From the NCBI GenBank assembly GCA_036346375.1, contig JAYEVE010000489.1, positions 1 through 64,000 of the forward strand: a DNA stretch of 64,000 nucleotides, given 5' to 3'. This DNA comes from Guadua angustifolia. Taxonomy: Eukaryota > Streptophyta > Magnoliopsida > Poales > Poaceae. Made by a program: the position numbers and the translations under genes. The notes beneath the pieces were generated by a model. That model was not told where the DNA came from. It saw only the letters and a list, made by a program, of their open reading frames with translations, and made no database searches. This document shows, in pieces, positions 1 through 11,979 of this stretch; position 1 is the stretch's first letter; each line of letters opens with the position of its first letter.

Positions 1-3000
1 GGGCTTGTAGGCGGACAGGCGGAATCCGCGCTCCGCGCTCGGCCGCCTCGCGTCGTCTGCGCCTGCGCGGCCACCCCAGCCGAGTGCCGACCGAGTCTCC
101 ACCGCTGGCCGCTGCAGTACTGCACCACACATCCGCACCGACTCGCTCAGGCGCTCAGCCGCCGCCCGACTCGTTGACGCTTCGTAGCGATCGCCACTTC
201 GCCAGCACCAATCGGCAATCGGCAATCGCCTGCAGTCCCGGCCTCCACATCCCGATCGACGATCGACGAGAGCTCCCGGCCTCCACATCCCGATAAGGCA
301 AAGTAACTAAGTAAGCATGTTCTGATTTTTCACGTGATGACTGCTAGTCGTGGAACTTGCTAGACTACTAGTACTAGTTGCTTGTTAAATAGCAGATTCA
401 ATAAGTAACTCTAGTAAAACTTGCTAGACTGCTAGTTGCCTCTTGCCTGCTTGCTTGCTAGTTGCTAGTGTGTGTCCCAGTGTCCATGAAGACTGAAGAA
501 AAACATTTTATTCTTGCTTGTTAATTTTGTAGGCAACTCATGGAAAAAAGAAAAACACTTTATTCTTTTTACAAAAGAAAAGAGCAAGCTAATGATCCAG
601 CACATTTAGTTGAGCCAATTTCTACTATTGATCCGCAAGATGCATCACAATTGCCTAAGCCAAATTCTACTATTAATAAGCAAGATGCATCAGCATCACA
701 GTTACCTGAGCCAAATTCTACTCTTAATCAACAAGGTGCATCAGCATCACAGTTACCTGAGCCAATTTCTACTCTTAATCAGCAAGATGCATCACAACTA
801 TCTAAACGTCAGAAAATTAATTTGGAGGCTCGTGATTTCATAAAGGGTGATCCAGCATTGCGCCAACAAATTTGGGATTGTCCTGTTAATCAACAAGATG
901 AAATTCGAAAAGCTTACATGAAGCTTGGCCCATATCAGCCAAAGAAAGATTCATATCCTTCTTCTGGTCCAGAGAATCACCGAAGACGATTTCAATATCA
1001 TTGGTTTATATCTTTTCCATGGCTAGAATATTCTCCTTCAAAAGATGCAGCATTTTGCTTCCCATGCTTTCTCTTTTCAAAGAAACCAAAAGGAAAATGT
1101 GGGTCTGATACATTTACTGTGAAGGGATTCCAGAATTGGAGAAAAGTTAACAATGGAAAAAATTGTGCCTTTTTAGCTCATATGGGAAAAGATTCTAGTT
1201 CTGCTCATAATTTTTCAGTACAGTGCTATGACAACTTAAAGAATGGGCTGCGCAACATTGAAAAGGTGATGGACAAGGTATCACAAGAGGATATTATCAA
1301 AAATCGAATGCGACTCAAGACATCAATTGATACTACAAGATGGTTAGCATTACAAGCCTGCGCTTTCCGGGGAAATGATGAGGGGCCTAGTTCAAAAAAT
1401 CAGGGGAATTTTCTTGAGATGGTGAAACTTTTGGCTTCATATGATGAAAAGGTTAGTGCAGTTGTCCTTGGTAATGCTCCGTAATGCTAAGTATCGTCAC
1501 GGATATTCAAAAGAAATCTTGCATGTCATTGCTACTAATGTGCAAATTTCGTGGGAAAAAATTGGGGATGCAAAATTTTGCTTGATTGTTGATGAAGCAC
1601 GAGATGAATCCAAGAGAGAGCAGATGGCACTTGTTGTTCGCTTTGTTGACAAGGACGGTTTTATTCGAGAACGTTTCTTAGATCTTGTACATGTTCATGA
1701 CACTACTGCTGCAACTCTCAAGAAGGAACTTTGCTCAGTTTTATCTGATCATAGATTAGATGTTCAAAATATCCGTGGACAAGGATATGATGGTGCTAGT
1801 AATATGCGTGGGGAATGGAATGGTCTTCAAAGAAAATTTATGCAAGAATGTCCTTATGCATATTATATTCCTTTGTTTTGCACATCGATTCTGACTAGCC
1901 CTTGTTGCTGCATCAAAGGAAGTCGCGAGATTCATGATTTCTTTGAACGACTTTCTAATATTATCAATACAGTTTCTTCTTCTTGTAAGAGAAATGATGA
2001 ATTGAGAGATAATCAAGTAGCTGAAATGCATAATTTGATTGAGCTTAATGAGCTTGAGACAGGAAGTGGAGCCAACCAAGTTAGAGCTTTACAACGGGCA
2101 GGTGAAACTAGATGGAGTTCTCATTTCAGTTCTGTGTGCAGCTTGATGAAATTATATAAGGCTACTTTTTTAGTTCTTAAAGATATTGCATCAAGTAAAG
2201 GGTCAGGTACTTCTACTTCAGCTCGAGCAAAAGCTGCTGTGCTGTTAAGACGATGATGTCTTTTGATTTTGTGTTTATTTTGCATGTTATGAAAGAACTC
2301 ATGGGAATTACAGATTTGCTTTGCAAGAAGTTGCGAGAAGAACAAGATATAGTGAATGCTATGCATGATGTTGCTACTACAAAGGAACTAATTCAAAAGT
2401 TAAGGGATAATGGTTGGACTAAACTCTTAAGTGATGTTGTTGTATTTTGCAATAAGCATGAGATTTACATTCTGATATGAGCGGTTTCTATGTTGACTTT
2501 ATTCGATCGCAGAGCGGGATGAGACTTGGTTCAACATCACTATCAATATGATATTTTTACGATTCTTTGTTGACCAGTGACTCTGAGAGTTAAATAGCGA
2601 TTCGGTGAACAAGCAACTGAGTTACTTATTCTTTGTAGCTCTTTGGATCCAAGGAACTCATATAGGTCATTCAACATTGACAATGTGTGCTTGTTAGTTA
2701 CAAAGTTTTATCCTTTAGATTTTTCAGAACAGGAAAGGATTAACTTGAGGCATCAATTGCAACATTATGAGCTTGATGTGCTACGAAATCAAGAGTTCCA
2801 AGACTTATCAAATATTACTGATCTTTGCCAAAAACTTGTAGAGACGGAAAAATCTAAAGATTATAATTTGATAGATAGGTAATCTTTATTTACTTGTGTT
2901 TAAACTATAATTGTCCTCAACACTCTTATTTTCTATATATTAATCTCATCGTCTCTAATTTGCAGGTTAATTCGACTTGTCCTTACTTTGCCTGTTTCAA

Positions 3001-3350
3001 CTGCAACAACAGAACGTGCTTTTTCTGCCATGAAACTTGTCAAGACAAGACTTCGAAATAAAATGGAAGATGAATTTCTGAGAGATTGCTTGATAGTCTA
3101 TATTGAGAGGGATATGGCTCTAGAGTTTAAAACCGAAGCACTTATAGATGATTTCAATGCAAAGAAGCGTCGGCGATGCGGTTTAACTAAACTCTTGCAG
3201 GTGTGTTACTTTCCCTAATTCCTCTAATTACATGTGATTATGGATGATTTCAATGTAATATATGGCTAAATTATCCTTTACATATATTGATTTCAATGGA
3301 TTAGTTTTTCTATTGGCCCCCTGCGAATAAAATTCCTGGCTCCGTCCCTG
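1..3350 (+). mobile_element. hAT-superfamily DNA transposon, right part; left end outside window
   Basis: The right terminus reads, on the minus strand, CAGGGACGGAGCCAGGAATT, a hAT-type terminal inverted repeat; it ends at 3350. The next eight bases, CCTTTGGG (3351-3358), would be the target-site duplication, but the left end is not in the window, so this cannot be confirmed. The first 300 bases are GC-rich and would be the 5' leader; a probable leader intron ends with TGTAG just before 533. The element carries the transposase remnant described separately. Confidence 0.72.
540..3218 (+). pseudogene. hAT transposase of the TTF-type zinc finger / ZMYM1-like class, broken
   Basis: A transposase of the hAT superfamily, which would cut and paste its own element. 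In order it shows a TTF-type zinc finger region (residues about 155-230 of the first segment, with the CFPCFLF motif), a DUF4371-like catalytic region (1441-2256, with CLIVDEARDES and GQGYDGASNM, regions that hold catalytic acidic residues in the family) and a C-terminal hAT dimerisation domain (2988-3170, with TERAFSAMKLVKTRLRNKM). A conserved-looking intron lies at 2879-2965 with GT-AG ends. The reading frame is broken: a shift near 1480, a shifted segment with an in-frame stop near 1870-1910, and several stops between 2470 and 2640. It encodes no full-length protein as read. Confidence 0.85.
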
Positions 3351-4122
3351 CCTTTGGGTGCTTGGAGATATGCATGCATGTGTGGAGATATATAGTACTA
3401 CACCATGCATATATACATGTACAAACGTCAGTAGTGCGAAACAGACTCGATCTGCATTATGATTGGGGGGACCCGGCAGGGGCCTAGCTACAGCAATGGA
3501 GCTGCCTAGTTCTAGTGTACACTGGTCGACGGATGGATCGGAGCAATTGTACTGCCTGATTACGATCTCTCCAGATGGTAATATTAAAGTTGTTGATTTA
3601 CCCATTTTTCATTCAGCTTCGCGTTCAGTTTCGCTACATCATCTGACATCTGCTACCCTACCCTAGTTAATTGCCCTTCATGCGTGATTTCTATATGTAT
3701 GACATGTCCATGCTGTGTACGACCATACCTACATCAGTTGAAATATATCCTTCTTTTCTATCAAAAATCGCTAGCCAGCTAACATTAAACAAAAGTTACT
3801 GTATCTAGGAACACGTAGAGGCACCATACTGGTTAGTCCAACCAGCATGGCGTTTATGTCTTATCGCTACAGGCCAAGGCTTGAGTCCCGTTAAATATAC
3901 ATGAGGTGGTTTACTTGTGAATTTTCCGGCAGTATCCAAAGATCAGCCATAGAGATTCGAGAAAACCAGGCTCAGAGCCCAGCAGCACAAGATGGCCCTA
4001 CAAAACAATGCAAACTTCAGAGTCCCGTAAGATACTGTGGCTTATGGCCCTTTCTTTGACACGGCACAGAAAATTTTGTCTTTTTTCTTTATTACTCTGT
4101 ATTATGAGAAGTGCTTATTTCA
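3351..4122. other. No gene recognised
   Basis: AT-rich sequence between the hAT element and a MITE. Short open frames are present but none resembles a known protein or shows splice-linked coding blocks. Confidence 0.5.
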
Positions 4123-4353
4123 GAACTGTTTGGTAGAACTTCAGATTCTAATTTTACCTAAGATTTAAAACTTGTATACTAAAATAAAGTGAATTTAGTT
4201 TATATTTTTGGTCTAAAATGTAAACAAGATGATCCATCTAAACACTTTTAATGTACTCACAGTTCCAGCTCCACGGATCTGATAGAATTAGAAATACCTA
4301 GCTTTATCAGATCTACGAATCTAATAAAACTAAAACTCTACCAAACACACCCT
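4123..4353. mobile_element. Probable Tourist-like MITE
   Basis: A segment of about 231 bp bounded by imperfect inverted repeats: AACTGTTTGGTAGAACTT on the left, and the complement of the right end reads GGGTGTGTTTGGTAGAGTTT. The TGTTTGGTAGA core is typical of PIF/Harbinger-derived MITEs in grasses. There is no coding capacity and no clear target duplication. Confidence 0.5.
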
Positions 4354-4640
4354 TCGTTCTCATGACTCATGAGCCATGTTACTCTACTTTTTTTTCTCTC
4401 TCTTTTTCGCTTGCTTTTTTTTTCTGTCCTTGCGCTGATGGCTCACAGTCCAGAAACTACGGGCCGATGAAATCCGAGACTTGTTGTCCAACAGTGTCAC
4501 ATATTGCCACGTGCAAGTACTTTATATTTTTTATAATTATTTTCTTTGTGTAGTACATACATTTTATTATCTTTGGAAGAATTAGCCTTACAAATACCTG
4601 CCTACTGTTGAGGACCACCTTTCGATGAGTGGTGAAGTTA

Positions 4641-5035
4641 TAGATTTTTTAGAAAACGGTATAAAAACCGTGAAATTTAGAAGAAAGAGAGTTTAAATAC
4701 AAGGTGCGAAAGCCGCACCCAAAGGAGAGAGAAACAATGCTGGTGGGGGGGGGGGAAGAAGAGCATTTACAGAGCAGAAGAGAAAGGAAGAGCAGTACAA
4801 CAATGATCACGGCAAGTTCTGCAGGATGGTCTGAAGATGCTTCGCGCCTGCCGATGCCCAGGACACAGCGTCCTCTTTAATGGATTGGAGGATCTGGTCG
4901 TGGGTCGCCCAAGAATGGCGGAAAATTCTGTTGTTTCGCTCTTTCCACCATTACCAACAAACGAGGATGATAACGGTTTTAATGCCTCTTCCACAACCAT
5001 TTGAGAGCTTGATGCGCTGAAGGTTCCATATGTCA
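4641..5035 (-). mobile_element. LINE 3'-end fragment, strongly 5'-truncated
   Basis: On the minus strand this encodes the last part of an L1-type ORF2 (FRHSWATHDQILQSIK-like block) followed by a 3' UTR. It matches the 3' end of the LINE at 10,073-11,967 block for block: both share the GGTGCGAAAGCCGCACC stem near the tail and the phrase encoding FRQSWAMHDQIL. Homology stops near 5030, so only about 0.4 kb was inserted. A run of about 12 G lies at 4746-4757. No convincing target duplication was found. Confidence 0.7.
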
Positions 5036-6042
5036 AAACTCAGAGGTCTTCTTTACACACGAAAATACATCCTAGTAAGAAATTTGTAAGAACATAAATA
5101 TATCACTGACCTTCTATATTTAAATGAGTGCTAAGGAATAAGGATCACGGCTACTATTTGTGTGGAGTGTGCATATACAGTCGTCTGTGGGTGAGCGCTC
5201 GCGCGTGTGCATCTCACTTGTGACCGGGGAAAACAACACCTGCAGTGTTAGCTGTCGCAACTCACTAAACCTCATACCATTTCGAGAAACAAATCAAAAT
5301 TGCATTAGAATTGGTCCCAAAAAAAATTCAAGTTTTTAAATTGCGATTTTCGTGGCCTCGCAGCAAGATCCCAAAAAAGCTACATCAGTTATCGCGGAAG
5401 CTATCTTTAGTCGTGTTTTCAGTATTAAAAAATTAAAATAAATAAATATGTATATAATATAAGTCACGTCCAAACAAATCATGAAAACATGATACTTTAT
5501 AAGGTACTAATATTTTTTAATAAGAGTATGATTCAAGTCTAGAATCAACTAACATACTAATACATGTACAAAAGACCATAAATGATAACTATATTATAAT
5601 ATTCTTAACAACAAGTACTTAATCACTGAAAAATATGAATGTTGGATTATTGAAAAAGGGAGAGACAAGGTCTTTACAGGTTTTCTCATAGTTCAGGCTT
5701 ATAAAAGATGCATTTGGACATTTTAGTAATATTTGATTTCAAAATGGACTCAATGTTTTGGGCCATGAGTACTTATGTAGGATGGTGGAGCTAACACTAG
5801 CTACAAGCTACGTCAAATAGGAGCTATTGCTAGGTATAGCACTTGTAGCTAGTATAACAGAACATTTGCCTGTAGCTTTTCATTTGAGGTTCAAAAAGCT
5901 ATAGTAGAACACCATTAAAATTACCTAGTCACTTTGACCAATTAAAATTTCAATTTGACTGATTAAAATTTTCTATCTTGAGTCTATATATTCCTTGTTC
6001 CCCCCCACTGAATTGATGATGCTGATTGTCCATACATTACAG
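5036..6042. other. No gene recognised
   Basis: AT-rich non-coding sequence. It directly precedes the epimerase pseudogene; upstream exons of that gene were looked for here and not found. Confidence 0.5.
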
Positions 6043-7075
6043 TTATGACTTTCGTTTGCAAGTTACTCTAAATCCAATGGGAGATCTGATTCTCATATCT
6101 TGGAAAAAAAAATACAAATCCAGGGGCAAGCCATTCCAATTTGCACTTGCACATCACATATACTTCTCAGTCTCTGATATCAGATACATTTTAGAATGGT
6201 ATTTCCTTGCTTTATTTTTATGTTTCTTTTCTATGAAGTTATTCTGGTGCTTCTTACATCCTTTGATTGGAGAGGAGTGTAACTTATACGTCACTTTCTT
6301 TAATAATGTGTCATGTTGAAGGAACCACTTGGATTCAACACCCCAATATTATTTGAATGTGCAGAGTAGATACACTGGAATATGGACAGCTTGGCTACTA
6401 TATTGTATTTTTTTTTTCTTTCCCTGAAACATGTTTTCACATTCCAGCGAAGTATGAGTTGAGGGTTTGAAGACCTTGGACAATCTTGAGTCTTGACAAC
6501 CTACAATTTAAGAGTCACTGTACTGAACAAGGAGATGCAGTTGTATTCGAATCTGAAATAAACTTTGTTTATGTTACATAGTTTGATCCATTGCAGTGAG
6601 AAACTAATTCTGTTGAATGTTGATTTCTAAGGTGGACAAGGTATATTTGAGTGCTTCACCAAAGACTGTGATCACTGACCATGAATATAAAAGAACTTTT
6701 GTTTTAAGGAAAGAGGGACTTCCTGATGTTAGTGAGTTAGCCTTCTTTTTTCTTGAATTATGGCTCCATTGTGTCAAATTCTGGTTTCTAAATTATATAG
6801 AATAGTTGCTTTTGGCATTTTGTTTTGCTTGCTTCCATGGTATATCGTTGATATCTTGTCTTTGAATGCAGTTGTTTGGAACCCATGGGACAAGAAAGCA
6901 AAAGCCATGCCAGATTTTGGGATGAAGAGTACAAATGCATGCTGTCTGTAGGAGCCGGACATATCGAGAAGCCAATTACTTTAAGGCCTGTTGAATAGTG
7001 GTAAGGAAGGCAGGAAATTTTCGCTGTTACATCAAGTTACAGCAGCGGACAGTTGTATCCTGAAATAATTCGTCA
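6043..7075 (+). pseudogene. Glucose-6-phosphate 1-epimerase (aldose-1-epimerase family), 3' part, pseudogene
   Basis: The intact enzyme interconverts alpha- and beta-glucose-6-phosphate. Four exon-like blocks keep the order of the plant gene: 6043-6182 (VTLNPMGDLIL, then GKPFQFALAHHIYFSVSDI), 6448-6557 (TEQGDAVVFESE in mixed frames), 6632 to about 6731 (VDKVYLSASPK and KRTFVLRKEGLPD) and 6872 to about 7075 (VVWNPWDKKAKAMPDFG, then EEYKCML and IEKPITLRP). Breaks include TGA and TAA codons in the second block, a one-base loss after DFG (three G where four are needed), and TAG and TAA in the last block where the family has an EEWKG-like motif. The 5' exons are missing. Exon order with intron-like gaps suggests a DNA-level duplicate rather than a processed copy. 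Confidence 0.82.
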
Positions 7076-8003
7076 GATGCAACATCTCTAAAATTCTAAT
7101 GATTGAATGCCATGTGGGTGTTTTGGACTTTTCCGCGATCTTGGATTTTGTTACTGCATTCTGTGTCAAACTTTAAGCTTAGATTGCTGGATGTTCTTTA
7201 CCTGCTTACTTTTATAACTCGGATTGTTGTATGTACTTTACCTGCCTACTTATATAATCCACAAACTTGATACCTGCTTTCTAACATTCCATCAAAAACA
7301 CATTTTACGAAAGATATAATAGTTGCTACAAAACAATTCGTGATTGAATAAATAGTTAGCAATGATAATATTTAACTTTTACTAGTTTTCATTGCTTAAT
7401 TAAAATGGTTTAAACAATGAAATGAGGGATTTGTTAGGAAAAGACGGGCATGTTGTGGGGCACAGATTAATAAAAGCTTTCTTTATCGAAAAATGATGTG
7501 GGGCACAGGAGAAGAAACATGGGCCTTGTGTATAATTATGCATGAAGGAGGAGTGATAAAAAAAGGGGAGAGGTAATGAATGCTACCTTATGAAGATAAC
7601 AAAACAAATTTTTTGAGAAACTATTATAAGGGCTCATATATAAAATATTTTATTCCTAATAGAGTTTGCTTTTGCAAATTAATGAATACATAGACTTAAG
7701 GAACTAGACATGTTTTTTACAGTTAATACTGCCATTTGGTCGGTGCACCTGTAAATACATAATTCATTGTTCTAGGGCCTACTGAAGAAGGATTTGTATA
7801 TTTTTCTCATGTCTGCGGTTTTGATGAGCAATATACATTTTATCATGGTGTTTGCAAGAATTGTATGGTCCGGGTGTGATTTATAGGCTTCTAGACTAAA
7901 ATATTAGTAGTCCTTGTTCAGTGTTCTCCAACTCATCGGTCTTCGCTGCTCTCTAACCAGTGTAAGTGGTGTTAATTTCTTTTATGGTTTTACTGCTAGT
8001 TTC
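7076..8003. other. No gene recognised
   Basis: AT-rich sequence between the epimerase pseudogene and a solo LTR, with no supported coding block. Confidence 0.5.
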
Positions 8004-9441
8004 TGTTAGTGATATGCCCTAGAGGCGATCATGTGAGATGATTGTATCATACGTCTATGTTCATGTACTTTATCAGTTCCATGAATAAATGTTACTCCTT
8101 TGTTCATTGAGTATGACTTAATTGTGAAACACATTGGTTATATGATATTATTTTAAACGATCCCTGGTCACATATCATTATGTGGGACAATAGTGATCTG
8201 ACCAGCACATGTATTGATTGATGGTAATGTTTCACATACCATAGATATGGAGATATCAAATCAATAATGTGGGCACATGTTAGAGAACATGGGGTTGGAT
8301 AGACCCGTTCCGAGACACTAATGAGATTGTTATTTTAGAAGTGCCATCAGAGTATAGTCTCGAGTGGTATACCTATACGATCCTTTGACCTGATATTCTT
8401 ATTGATTCTCAGCATGTGTAATTGTATACTTTGGGGCTATCAAACGCTTCTCCATAGCAGGGGAGTTATAAAGGTAGCTTACGAGTATGCCATGAAACAT
8501 GACGTGAGATATAAGAGATCAAGATGGAATTTGCCCCTCCTTGATAACGGGAGAGATATCTCTGGGCCCCTCGGTGTGAATGGATAAGAAAAAGTGCATG
8601 GCCATGCCAAAGTGATTAAAGTGTTAATCACGAATAATATCCATTACATTGACGAGTGAATGGGTCGAGCTATCACAAGGATGGCACGATCTTGCCTTGA
8701 GCTTGACCGGTATCGCGTGGCAAAAGGATTGGTATATGAGTATATCAAGGTTCACCGATACGATCATTCTGTGCATTCGGGGACAACATGTCCTGCTAGG
8801 AACCCTTTGTTGTCGATGGTGCGGAAAAGAGGTTTCTAGGGCCATGGCCGTTTAGCATGAACCTAACGGGTCACACTTAACGGGTTGGATCATGTCGATG
8901 GATTGGATCCATTAGTGGGTTTACAGTTTGGATCCTCTAGCGTCTTAATGGATTTCTACTGTAGAAGATCCATTAGTGTGAGTCCTAGTGGGCTTCTATC
9001 GTAGAAGGCCCGTTAGTGCACTCTATATAAAGGGGCGTGGGGGTGTGCAGCCAAGAGGTTCTCCCCACCACAAACCCTAGCCGTCACTGCATCCTACCGC
9101 CCCCTAAACCCTAGCCGCACGCGTGGGTGCTAGCACACCAGCGCGCGGTGATCCTACCCTGGACGTGTGGATACCGTAGAGGAGCCGTTGCATCTGCCTC
9201 GGCGCTGATTGGCGAGAACGTCTACTTCCTCTACAGCGTTGCGTGCGCGATCGCGAGGAGGAGACGATCAACTCCGGCATCTACTACTGTACTTTGGAGT
9301 ACGCGGGGACGCTTCACCCACTCTTCTTCCGTTGCTAACGTGCTCCAAGGGTAATGATCCATGATCTACTACTCGCATGTATCCTGGTTGAATGCGTAGA
9401 AAATTTTATTTTCGGCTAGCGTAGCCTACGCGTTCCCTACA
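8004..9441 (+). mobile_element. Solo LTR (1,438 bp) of an LTR retrotransposon
   Basis: The segment starts TGTTAGTGATATGCCCTAGA and ends CGCGTTCCCTACA, so it has the TG...CA ends of an LTR. It is flanked on both sides by the same five bases, GTTTC (7999-8003 and 9442-9446), the expected duplication. There is no internal region or second LTR, so it is a solo LTR left by recombination. A TATA box (CTATATAAAGG, about 9022-9032) followed by a GC-rich stretch with AAACCCTAGCC blocks marks the plus-strand promoter and R region. The TGATATGCCCTAGAGG opening resembles large LTR families of grasses. Confidence 0.88.
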
Positions 9442-9446
9442 GTTTC

Positions 9447-10060
9447 TTCTCAAATTTTTCTAATTTTTAGGTTTCAGTATCCTGTGGCTGGTGTTTTGGT
9501 GCTCTTAGCAATCGTAATGTGAAATAGAAATACAGTCCTCCGATATTTAATTTTAAAACAAAAAAAATAAAAACTGAAGGTCATCTCACATGACTTCGAG
9601 GCGTTTTGACTTACACAAGATGCAGTAGATGCAATTGCAAGCAAAAGATGCCTCCTAGCTTGCATTTAACCTGTATTAGCTGTCTAGCCCACATCAATAC
9701 ATTGCCACTCGGTAATTGCATTCATTTAAACTACTAATATATCCATGTTTCTTAACTAAATGTGTATTGCTTCAACATAGTTTATGTCAAAAAGTTTTGA
9801 TCCTTATTAACTTGCCGCATTTTTTGCGTTGTTTAAGGTGCACTTTTCTTTTGCCGCAGGAGGAATCGCCAATCAATAAGATAATCTGAATGTCTGTCTA
9901 CCGTCAGTTTTTTTTCCTGCTCAATTCCGAAGCAGCATGTGGTTTTTCGGGAGTAGCAGTGGAGTTGAAATCGCCATCTTGTTATTAATTAAAGAAGATG
10001 GAGAATTTTTGCATATTTTGGGGATCAGAAGTTCATAATCAATCCTACACCATATGGTTT
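9447..10060. other. No gene recognised
   Basis: Non-coding AT-rich sequence between the solo LTR and a LINE insertion. Confidence 0.5.
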
Positions 10061-10072
10061 GTATTGCATTAT

Positions 10073-11967
10073 TATTATTTTTTTTGAAAACGGCAAAAGC
10101 CGTGAAATATATTAGGAGATTGAAAGAGCAGATACAAGGTGCGAAAGCCGCACCCCTAGGGGGGAGGGGGAAAGGAAACAGGAAAAAAGACAGAAATTAG
10201 GACGAGAGGCAAGAACAGAAAAAAAAAAGAAAAAGAGAAAAGAGAAAAAAAGGCACATTAGCGGTCCATTACAACATAGTCGGAATAAGAGCGCCGAGAT
10301 GCGATGCTCCCGCCATAGCCCAGGATGCAGCCTCGTTCTTAATTGACTGAAGTATCTGATCGTGCATTGCCCAGGACTGACGGAAGGTTCTATTGTTTCG
10401 CTCTTTCCACCATTGCCAACATGCTAGGATGATGATGGCTTTAAGACCTTTCTTGCAACGGGCGGAGGATTGTATGCACTGCAGGTTCCACAGGTGAAGG
10501 TGCACAGCGGATTCCCATTGAGCCGGATTGAGGGATGGCACGCGAACCCATTGTGCGATGGAGACCCTGGCGGCGGACTTGGGCGATGAAGGAATAAATG
10601 GGAGACTGTTTCCAAACTACGGCAGCACATAAGACAGAAATATTGATTTGGCCAGCCTCTGATTTGTAGGCGCTGGGCTGTCCATAGCCGATCTTGCTGA
10701 GCCAGCCAAAAGAAAAACTTGGCCCGAAGCGGCGCTCAAGCCGTCCAGATTGTGAAGTGGAATGGTTTTAATGTGTCTCCGTTGAACTGGAAATGGTATG
10801 CAGAGCTAGCTGAATAAACACCATTAGAAGTCGGCTTCCATATGATAGCATCTTCCCTTTGTGGATGGAGAGGCACGGACTAAACGATGGTCCATAGATG
10901 AACGTACTCCCTTATGAGTTGTGGCGTGAGTCGGTGGCGGATGTCACATATCCAGTTATTGTTGAGCAAGGCCTCCGTGACCGATCTTGTCTTTCGCCTG
11001 GAGTGTTTGAAGAGTAACGGTGCAAGCTGGCATGGCGCTCTGCCGCGCAACCATGTGGAGGTCCAGAAGATCGCCCGTCGGCCATCACCAATGATGACAT
11101 CGGTGGTCGACATGAAGAGCTGTTGGTCGACTTGGTCACAAGGCGTGGAGAGTCTGCTCCACAGCCTTTGCGCGTTCGAGTGTCTGAGCCACAGCCAGCG
11201 CAATCTGAGTGCTCGCGCGAATCTATCTAGGTCAAGCACTCCAAGGCCGCCCAATTTTAGCGGACGACACACTGTTGCCCAATTGACCTTGCAGTTGCCG
11301 CCGTGCATTGGGCCGTTGCCAGCCCAGAGGAACTTGCGTCTTATCTTGTCGATGTCGGCGATGAATTTCTTGGGCGTTCTAAGCGCCGTAAGAACATAAA
11401 TCGGTATGGAGGTGAGTACTGATTTGACGAGGATCAGACGTCCACCTATTGTCAGAAGGTTTGACTGCCATCCTGCAAGGCGTCTCGCAACCTTGTCAAG
11501 GGTGGGCTGAAGGTGGACCCGGCGCAGGCGCCCTAGAGTGAGTGGCATCCCTAGGTATTTGGTAGGAAAAAGCGAGATGCTGCCCGGAAAAACCTGAAGG
11601 ATGGCATCCAAATCAATGTTTTGGCATCGGATGGCGACTATGGAACTTTTGTGCACATTGACCCTGAGGCCCGAGGCCTCGCCGAAGCAATTGATGATTT
11701 CGAGGACGGTCTGCAACTCCTCCCTAACCGGATTCAAGAAGATGACCACGTCATCCGCATATAGGGATAGGCGATCGGACGGCGCACAGTCTCTGAGCGG
11801 TGAAAGGATGCCCTCGTCGGTCACCTTTTTGAGGAGGAAGTGGAGCGGGTCTATCGCTAGGATGAATAGGTATGGCGATAGTGGATCACCCTGCCGAAGG
11901 TCACGCTGGTGCAGGATCGCCGGCCCGGCACCCCATTGAGAAGCACGGATGACGTAGATGCGATAGT
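10073..11967 (-). mobile_element. L1-type LINE, 5'-truncated, with 12-bp target duplication
   Basis: A 1,895-bp insertion flanked by GTATTGCATTAT at 10061-10072 and at 11968-11979. Its 3' end faces left and the sequence reads as LINE on the minus strand. It starts inside the reverse transcriptase domain, so 5' truncation during reverse transcription is likely. The 3' UTR carries the GGTGCGAAAGCCGCACC stem shared with the fragment at 4641-5035, so the two belong to one family. Confidence 0.92.
10269..11965 (-). pseudogene. LINE ORF2 C-terminal half: reverse transcriptase and zf-RVT region
   Basis: Reading leftwards, the RT block begins with RQGDPLSPYLFILAIDPLHF, passes the catalytic LYADDVVIF motif (about 11,750) and continues through KYLGMPL and RRKFLWAG to GGLGVLDLDRFARALRLRWL. 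A long open segment covers 11,824-10,880. Beyond it the zinc-binding region and the C-terminal ACWQWWKERNNRTFRQSW block (about 10,430-10,370) lie in other frames, so at least two shifts or stops separate them. The endonuclease and ORF1 are absent through truncation. It is not functional. Confidence 0.88.
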
Positions 11968-11979
11968 GTATTGCATTAT

